Source: Agarilytica sp033852175 (GTDB lineage Bacteria > Pseudomonadota > Gammaproteobacteria > Pseudomonadales > Cellvibrionaceae). Taken from it: a stretch of 64,000 nt of DNA. Made by a program: the position numbers and the translations under genes. The DNA lies in the NCBI GenBank assembly GCA_033852175.1, contig JAWSUY010000037.1:1-64000 (forward strand), read 5' to 3'. Each line of letters opens with the position of its first letter. Position 1 is the stretch's first letter. Positions 59,205-64,000 of this stretch are shown here, in pieces. The notes under the pieces are model-generated. The model was not told the DNA's origin, did no database searches, and was given only the letters and a program-made list of their open reading frames with translations.

Positions 59205-59303
59205 CCATTAAGTCGGGCAATTTACCATTGTTATGCTGCTTTGCATAGCACGATTTCACCCCTCAACTAAGGCTTAAAAATGGGGCTTAAAAAATATCTA
59301 CTC

Positions 59304-59323
59304 ATTACATTCGATAATGTAAT
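59304..59323. promoter_or_regulatory. 20-bp palindrome in the uvrY-rluE intergenic region
   Basis: ATTACATT-CGAT-AATGTAAT: perfect 8-nt arms around a 4-nt centre that is itself close to symmetric. Typical of a dimeric repressor or activator site; 165 nt from uvrY and 147 nt from rluE. Confidence 0.45.
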
Positions 59324-59469
59324 TTTACAGCGAGACTTCGCGCGCTTGATTCTAAACGCCCAACTACTCATAGTGTCGAACGAGCCTGCCGATTCGCCAT
59401 ATTACTGACGATTACTCGCCGCAGAATACACATCAACAATGTACCGAAATGGCACGTTTTTAACTCACT

Positions 59470-60072
59470 ATGTCGCAAATTATCCTTCTTAATAAGCCAT
59501 TTAACGTTCTTTGCCAGTTTCGCGACACGGAAGGCCGAGCAACGCTCGCAGATTTTGTGGACACGGCCCGCTATCCTAAATTTTATCCCGCAGGACGACT
59601 GGATTTTGACTCGGAAGGATTGCTCCTGCTAACGAATGATGGTGCGCTACAACATAAAATTAGTCACCCCTCCCAAAAACTTGAAAAAACATACTGGGCT
59701 CAAGTTGAAGGAGAGCCGAAGGAGGGAGATTTGGCGCCATTAATCGAGGGGATTCAACTAAAAGACGGTTTAACGCGACCTGCCAAGGCCAGCATTATCA
59801 GCCCTCCTTCTATTTGGCTGCGTGAACCTCCGATTCGTGTACGAAAAGAAAAACCGACTTCGTGGATTGAACTGTCAATCAGCGAAGGGAAAAATCGACA
59901 AGTGCGCCGCATGACGGCGGCGATTGGCTTTCCCACTCTGCGTTTAATACGAGTATCCATTGGTGATTGGAGCATTAAGGACTTAAACCTAGGGGCGATG
60001 AAAGTAGAGCACGTAAGTATGCCTCCCGCGCCTAAAACTTCACGCCCACACTCACGTACAAAACCCAGATAG
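59470..60072 (+). CDS. rluE: 23S rRNA pseudouridine synthase RluE
   Basis: 200 residues of the RsuA/RluB/E/F family without the N-terminal S4 domain, as in RluE. Catalytic motif GRLDFDSEGLLLLTNDG (Asp near 44); KLEKTYWAQVEGEPK and SEGKNRQVRRMTAAIGFPTLRLIRV complete the family pattern. It isomerises a uridine (2457 in E. coli 23S rRNA). The C-terminus is basic. nudJ follows 56 nt downstream on the same strand, probably co-transcribed. Confidence 0.9.
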   Translation: MSQIILLNKPFNVLCQFRDTEGRATLADFVDTARYPKFYPAGRLDFDSEGLLLLTNDGALQHKISHPSQKLEKTYWAQVEGEPKEGDLAPLIEGIQLKDGLTRPAKASIISPPSIWLREPPIRVRKEKPTSWIELSISEGKNRQVRRMTAAIGFPTLRLIRVSIGDWSIKDLNLGAMKVEHVSMPPAPKTSRPHSRTKPR

Positions 60073-60128
60073 AAACCCCCATCAAAACATAAAACAAAGA
60101 CATCCGGACAATCACGAGTAAAAAGACG

Positions 60129-60596
60129 ATGAAGCAACGCAGCCCCCTACCCCACATCACTGTGGCCACCGTGATAGAACGAGATGACCGCTTTCTATTG
60201 GTTGTTGAAATGTCACACGGTCGACGCGTTTACAACCAACCCGCTGGCCATATGGAGCATGGGGAAACCCTCCTTAACGCCGCGGCACGAGAAACCTTTG
60301 AAGAAACCTGCTGGCGAGTAACGCTAACGGGCTGCCTGGGCATCAGCCAATATCGTGCGCCCAACAATGGAATCACCTATGTCCGGCATTCATTCGCGGC
60401 CAAAGCGCTTGCTCTGGATGAAGACGCCCAGAGGGACCCCGATATTTTGGATACTGTTTGGCTGACTTACGAAGAGGTATTGGAGAAAAAGAGAGAGTTA
60501 AGAAGCCCACTGGTTCTGAATGATATTGAGCGATATCGTCGCGGGCAAATTTTGGATATGGATTTTATTGAAGGGTTTGTGAGAAGTTTTAAATGA
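60129..60596 (+). CDS. nudJ: NUDIX phosphohydrolase NudJ
   Basis: 155 residues. The Nudix box GHMEHGETLLNAAARETFEE (about 41-60) with the catalytic REtfEE is intact; VATVIERDDRFLLVVEMSHG, YNQPAGHME and RAPNNGITYVRHSFAA match NudJ, which hydrolyses thiamine pyrophosphates and nucleoside di/triphosphates. Immediately downstream are a G10 run and the TGACGGG tandem repeat. Confidence 0.85.
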   Translation: MKQRSPLPHITVATVIERDDRFLLVVEMSHGRRVYNQPAGHMEHGETLLNAAARETFEETCWRVTLTGCLGISQYRAPNNGITYVRHSFAAKALALDEDAQRDPDILDTVWLTYEEVLEKKRELRSPLVLNDIERYRRGQILDMDFIEGFVRSFK

Positions 60597-60640
60597 TGGG
60601 TTTTTTGGGGGGGGGGATGTGACGGGGGACGGATAACGGG

Positions 60641-60710
60641 TGACGGGTGACGGGTGACGGGTGACGGGTGACGGGTGACGGGTGACGGGTGACGGGTGAC
60701 GGGTGACGGG
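60641..60710. repeat. Tandem heptanucleotide repeat, ten TGACGGG units
   Basis: Ten perfect copies of TGACGGG without interruption, flanked by degenerate starts (GACGGGGGAC, ATAACGGG) and ending in TGACACAG. Between nudJ and sthA, which converge here. Prone to length change by slippage. Confidence 0.95.
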
Positions 60711-60734
60711 TGACACAGAGTAGTCTATATAAGA

Positions 60735-60748
60735 GGGCTGGCCAGCCC
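60735..60748. terminator. Possible terminator hairpin between nudJ and sthA
   Basis: GGGCTGGCCAGCCC is a perfect 14-nt palindrome 20 nt after the sthA stop (minus strand); a second perfect palindrome ATTAACGCGTTAAT overlaps the stop region (60756-60769). No clear U-tract follows, so termination is only suggested by position. Confidence 0.35.
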
Positions 60749-60768
60749 CCCAATCATTAACGCGTTAA

Positions 60769-62169
60769 TTATCCGTGGCGATTCAAGCGATTCAAACCGT
60801 TAAGTGCTGCTACACGATATGCTTCTGCCATCGTGGGATAGTTAAAGGTAGTTTTCACAAAGTACTCTATCGTATTCGCGCCTTTTGGCTGATTGAGTAT
60901 CGCCTGTCCGATATGAATAATTTCACATGCTTCAGCGCCGAAACAATGAATGCCGAGTATTTCCATTGTATCAATGTGAAAGAGGATTTTAAGCATACCA
61001 GTATCTTCACCACTGATCTGACCACGGGCAGTATCTTTGAAAAATGCCCGCCCCACTTCATAGGGGATTTTAGCTGCTGTCAGCTCTGCTTCGGTTTTTC
61101 CCACGGAGCTTATTTCAGGCAAGGTGTAAATACCGGTTGGCGCGTCTTCGACAAAACGTGATTCGCGCCCAAGCATGGCATCCACAACAGATCGACCTTG
61201 GTCGTAGGAGGCGCTAGCCAAACTTGGCCAACCAATTACATCGCCTGCAGCGAAAATATTTTCGACCTCAGTGCGATAATCCCGGCCTACTTTAATTTGA
61301 CCGCGATGATTGGCTTTTAAGCCTACGGAATCCAACCCCATATCATCAGTGTTACCTGTTCGACCATTACACCAAAGTAAAGCATCAGCTTTAATGCGTT
61401 TACCTGATTTTAATTTTACCAATACGCCAGTTTCTGACCCCTCTACAGACACATGCTCTTCACTATGACGCACCATTACACCGGTATCGCGCAGGTAGTA
61501 ACTGAGAGCATCGGAAATTTCATCATCTAGAAATGATAACAAACGCTCACGACTGTTTATCAAATCGACTTTGACACCCAAGCCGGTAAAAATAGACGCG
61601 TATTCACAACCGATAACGCCCGCACCATAAATTACAAGCGTTCTCGGGGTGTGCTGCATACCCAAAATAGTGTCGCTATCGTAAATACGAGGATGCGAAA
61701 AGTCGACTTCACTAGGCCGGTAAGGTCGAGATCCTGTGCTGATGACAAAATGTTTTGCTGTAATAACATCACGCTGTCCAGTTTGATTTCGGACTTCAAC
61801 TAAATTATCACCCAAAAACTTAGCACGCCCCCTATGAATAATTACACGGTTTTTATTGAGGTAATCAGCATGTAACCGCGACTGTAATGGAACAACTTCT
61901 GAAGCTGCAGCCAAAACCTGAGGATAGGTTAGGTTTTCAAATTTCTCGAACGAGCGGAAAATGGGTTGAGTACGAAATCGATTAACCTGTTTTACAACGT
62001 TACGTAATGCTTTTGAGGGGATGGTCCCACTATGCGTGCAGTTACCACCCAACTCACTGCGATCCTCAACGATTCCAACCCGTAGATTGCTTTTCGCCGC
62101 CGAAAGCGCTGCCGACTCACCTGCAGGACCTGCACCAATCACTAAAACATCATAACTATAATTTGCCAT
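60769..62169 (-). CDS. sthA: Soluble pyridine nucleotide transhydrogenase
   Basis: 466 residues from the ATG at 62169; a TTG eight codons upstream is possible but less likely. FAD-binding VLVIGAGPAGESAALSAAK, the family-specific active-site region GGNCTHSGTIPSKAL (the second redox Cys is replaced, as in SthA), NAD(P)-binding VIYGAGVIGCEYASIFTGLG, AAGDVIGWPSLAS and a C-terminal dimerisation domain (GIHCFGAEACEIIHIGQAIL). It transfers hydride between NADPH and NAD in the cytoplasm. Both flanks carry heptanucleotide repeats. Confidence 0.95.
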   Translation of the reverse strand: MANYSYDVLVIGAGPAGESAALSAAKSNLRVGIVEDRSELGGNCTHSGTIPSKALRNVVKQVNRFRTQPIFRSFEKFENLTYPQVLAAASEVVPLQSRLHADYLNKNRVIIHRGRAKFLGDNLVEVRNQTGQRDVITAKHFVISTGSRPYRPSEVDFSHPRIYDSDTILGMQHTPRTLVIYGAGVIGCEYASIFTGLGVKVDLINSRERLLSFLDDEISDALSYYLRDTGVMVRHSEEHVSVEGSETGVLVKLKSGKRIKADALLWCNGRTGNTDDMGLDSVGLKANHRGQIKVGRDYRTEVENIFAAGDVIGWPSLASASYDQGRSVVDAMLGRESRFVEDAPTGIYTLPEISSVGKTEAELTAAKIPYEVGRAFFKDTARGQISGEDTGMLKILFHIDTMEILGIHCFGAEACEIIHIGQAILNQPKGANTIEYFVKTTFNYPTMAEAYRVAALNGLNRLNRHG

Positions 62170-62228
62170 ACATTTTTCGCTTACCGATTCCAATAATAAA
62201 ATTTTTCACTTAAGAATTTCATCTTCCA

Positions 62229-62305
62229 GTACCCCGTACCCCGTACCCCGTACCCCGTACCCCGTACCCCGTACCCCGTACCCCGTACCCCGTACCCCGT
62301 ACCCC
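62229..62305. repeat. Tandem heptanucleotide repeat, eleven GTACCCC units
   Basis: Eleven perfect units of GTACCCC occupy the gap between the nqrM stop (62309) and the sthA start (62169), so they lie in the sthA upstream region. Length changes would alter spacing of any sthA promoter. Same unit length as the TGACGGG array on the other side of the gene. Confidence 0.95.
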
Positions 62306-62308
62306 AAA

Positions 62309-62545
62309 TTATTCCTTTTCTTTACTCGCGTCATACGCTAAATCAGTTTTTTCACCGTCATCTTGTTTCGCATTTTCCTCTTCACACTTATCGAGGTCAC
62401 CACCACAAATATCGCACTCCTGACCAATTCCCATAGCAGCCATACCGCCGCAAGTACCTTTAATCGGCCGATTTGAAAAAATTACGCCCACCGACATACC
62501 TGCGACCAACACTAAAATTATGATAAAACTCAAAACGAAGATCAT
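62309..62545 (-). CDS. nqrM: Na+-NQR maturation protein NqrM
   Basis: 78 residues. One N-terminal membrane helix (FVLSFIIILVLVAGMSVGVI) and the conserved cysteines of NqrM: KGTCGGMAAMGIGQECDICG then DKCEEEN. NqrM is needed to deliver iron to the NqrD/NqrE site of the sodium-pumping NADH:quinone oxidoreductase. Its ATG overlaps the apbE stop (TAATG). Confidence 0.93.
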   Translation of the reverse strand: MIFVLSFIIILVLVAGMSVGVIFSNRPIKGTCGGMAAMGIGQECDICGGDLDKCEEENAKQDDGEKTDLAYDASKEKE

Positions 62546-63606
62546 TATATTTCCACCATGTACTGCTTAAACTGTTCTGTGTAATCGACTCGATATTTTT
62601 TACCATCTCGAATCACTAAAAATACGGCCAAGCCCTCTCGTTCAGCCAAGGCCCGCCCCTTTTCTGGACCTAAAACGTTGATCGCCGTTGCGTATGCATC
62701 CGCCAACCCACCACTTTCGGTAATGACTGTCACCGATGCTAGGTCATGCTGAATCGGCCTACCGCTCACGGGGTCAATGGTATGCGACACTCGCTCACCA
62801 TTATTTTCATAAAAATTTCGATAATCTCCTGAGGTAGCAATCGCGATATTGTCGCCCGAGATTGCCTGCACAGCACCGGTCCGGCCAAACGTCGGGTTTT
62901 CAATACCAATAGTCCACACTCGGCCTTTTGCGTTACGACCTCGGATTTTTAATTCGCCACCGATTTCAACCATATAGTTTTCGATATGGTGCTGCTCTAG
63001 TAGCTGAGCAATGACATCCGTCGCGTGACCTTTCGCAATTGCGGATAAATCCAAGTAAACATCTTTTTGTTTACGTATTTTTCGCTCGCCCAATTCGACA
63101 TATTGAAACCCAACAGCTCCCTTCGCATTTTTTAAATCTAACTCAGAAGGAAGCGATTGAGTATCTGCGGGACCAAATCCCCATAAATTAACCAAAGGGC
63201 CAACGGTAATATCAAATGCACCCTCAGATTGCCGATAGACAGATTCACTGAGCCTAATAACTTCACCAAGCTCAGGACTTAAATCAACCCATTCACCAAC
63301 AGACGAAGAGTTTAGCCGAGAGAGCTCGGAGCTTTCGATATACGTCGACATCACTTGATTAAAGTCAACCAGCGTATTTTCAATCTCGTGGGACAAAACA
63401 ACGCGATCAACACTAACAGCCCCAGGCGTTACGATTTTTATTCCGTACGTGGTACCCATTGTGCTGCCCGAGAATTCAAACGATTGCACCTCATCGTTTA
63501 AAAATTCCTGACTGCAGGCCTGCAAAAAAACCATAGCCACGAAACAAAAAAAGGCCAGATAAACTGGCCTTTTTTTATTTTTTATTGGCGTTGAATGAAA
63601 AAACAT
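62545..63606 (-). CDS. apbE: FAD:protein FMN transferase
   Basis: 353 residues from the ATG at 63606, 2 nt beyond the nqrF stop; an ATG at 63627 inside nqrF is the alternative. Lipoprotein signal (LAFFCFVAMVFLQACS). Motifs GSTMGTTYGIK, DLSAIAKGHATDVIAQLLEQ, VEIGGELKIRG and SHTIDPVSGRPIQ bind FAD and Mg2+. It attaches FMN to threonines of NqrB and NqrC. A terminator-like hairpin lies within its signal-peptide codons. Confidence 0.93.
   Translation of the reverse strand: MFFHSTPIKNKKRPVYLAFFCFVAMVFLQACSQEFLNDEVQSFEFSGSTMGTTYGIKIVTPGAVSVDRVVLSHEIENTLVDFNQVMSTYIESSELSRLNSSSVGEWVDLSPELGEVIRLSESVYRQSEGAFDITVGPLVNLWGFGPADTQSLPSELDLKNAKGAVGFQYVELGERKIRKQKDVYLDLSAIAKGHATDVIAQLLEQHHIENYMVEIGGELKIRGRNAKGRVWTIGIENPTFGRTGAVQAISGDNIAIATSGDYRNFYENNGERVSHTIDPVSGRPIQHDLASVTVITESGGLADAYATAINVLGPEKGRALAEREGLAVFLVIRDGKKYRVDYTEQFKQYMVEI
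63553..63576. terminator. Bidirectional terminator-like hairpin inside apbE 5' coding region
   Basis: GGCCAG (63553-63558) and CTGGCC (63564-63569) form a 6-bp stem with a 5-nt loop, flanked by an A run on one side and T7 on the other, so both strands have the shape of an intrinsic terminator. On the minus strand it encodes part of the ApbE signal peptide (RPVYLAFF), 37 nt after the start codon. Confidence 0.5.
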
Positions 63607-63610
63607 TCGG

Positions 63611-64000
63611 TTAGCCACCAAAGTCATCTAGCATAATGTTTTCGTCCTCGACACCGAGGTCTTTTAACATTTTAATCACTGCCGCATTCATCATGGGAGG
63701 ACCACACATATAAAACTCACAATCTTCTGGAGCAGGATGGTCTTTCAAATAATTTTCCAACAGCACATTATGAATAAAGCCTGTCATACCTTCCCAGTTA
63801 TCTTCTGGCTGAGGGTCAGAAAGTGCAATATGCCAATCAAAATTATCATTTTCTTTGGCCAACATATCGTACTCTTCTGCATAGAACAGCTCGCGAAGAG
63901 ACCTTGCGCCATACCAGAATGACATTTTACGATCAGAGTTAAGACGTTTTAATTGGTCGAAGATGTGTGAGCGCATTGGCGCCATACCAGCACCGCCACC
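63611..64000 (-). CDS. nqrF: Na+-NQR subunit F, C-terminal part (runs off the window)
   Basis: 130 residues are visible; the frame is open to base 64000 and begins with GGGAGMAPMRSHIFDQL, the NADH-binding Gly-rich stretch. SFWYGARSLRELFYAEEYDM, CEFYMCGPPMMNAAVIKMLK and the C-terminal LDDFGG are characteristic of NqrF, which passes electrons from NADH via FAD and a 2Fe-2S cluster (outside the window). Upstream of apbE and nqrM, as in other gammaproteobacteria. Confidence 0.97.
   Translation of the reverse strand, partial: GGGAGMAPMRSHIFDQLKRLNSDRKMSFWYGARSLRELFYAEEYDMLAKENDNFDWHIALSDPQPEDNWEGMTGFIHNVLLENYLKDHPAPEDCEFYMCGPPMMNAAVIKMLKDLGVEDENIMLDDFGG

Larger units (their letters stand above)
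59140..59469. other. 330-nt divergent promoter region of uvrY and rluE
   Basis: No gene. Contains two strong inverted repeats (59183-59204 and 59304-59323). Rich in A/T around 59270-59330, as expected for promoters. Confidence 0.5.

Noticed and set aside
60600..62310. Heptamer arrays as CRISPR
   Set aside because: Units are seven bases long and contiguous with no spacers; they are simple tandem repeats. No cas genes are present.

Overview
The window comes from a gammaproteobacterium with moderate GC, probably marine. Several conserved blocks point that way: uvrY-uvrC-pgsA-tRNA-Cys-tRNA-Leu (the E. coli order without tRNA-Gly), nqrF-apbE-nqrM (Na+-pumping NADH dehydrogenase), sthA, rluE and nudJ. 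The large FAAL-NRPS operon and the style of the accessory genes recall Cellvibrionaceae/Alteromonadales-like genomes, but I cannot fix the genus.

Layout. 1-2.65 kb: small envelope or unknown genes and one gene broken by two in-frame stops. 2.9-3.75 kb: HopJ-family protein and a peroxiredoxin. 3.9-20.8 kb: a six-gene minus-strand biosynthetic operon. It holds a 4495-aa NRPS (FAAL-ACP-Cy-A-PCP-E-C-A-PCP-C-A-PCP-TE), a 96-aa unknown, a JmjC/cupin oxygenase-like protein, a haem-oxygenase-like diiron-type protein, a hotdog thioesterase and a membrane fatty-acid-hydroxylase-like protein. The predicted product is an N-acylated tripeptide starting with a cysteine-derived (thiazoline-type) residue and modified by up to three unrelated iron enzymes. 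I do not recognise this combination as a known pathway. 21.7-25.4 kb: a decayed peroxiredoxin fragment, a zinc-less sirtuin and a set of unknown envelope proteins. 25.8-31.9 kb: a MoxR-vWA-beta-propeller ternary system (bpX5, bpX6), with the MoxR gene split in two and a degenerate vWA metal site.

32.3-41 kb is an array of one-strand, mostly unknown genes, each ending at a short hairpin repeat. It has the layout of integron cassettes: an attC-like element, then a start codon 20-30 nt after a GTTRRRY-type box. No integron integrase is present, so this looks like a CALIN. Cassette cargo includes a PD-(D/E)XK-like nuclease, a GIY-YIG nuclease, a SLATT-like two-TM protein paired with a 47-aa Pro-rich protein, and several membrane proteins. 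41.6-55.3 kb continues with accessory genes: a toxin-like protein with two lipoproteins, a MNT-HEPN fusion, a beta-propeller, a long Sel1 protein, a VIT-vWA-DUF2135 lipoprotein, a short HPF, a KilA-N protein and the N-terminal stub of a tyrosine recombinase next to tRNA-Leu. This looks like the scar of an island integrated at the tRNA locus.

55.5-64 kb is the core: tRNA-Leu, tRNA-Cys and two degenerate tandem tRNA-Cys copies where tRNA-Gly is expected, then pgsA, uvrC, uvrY (minus strand), rluE and nudJ (plus strand), sthA flanked by two heptanucleotide tandem repeats, and nqrM-apbE-nqrF running off the window end.
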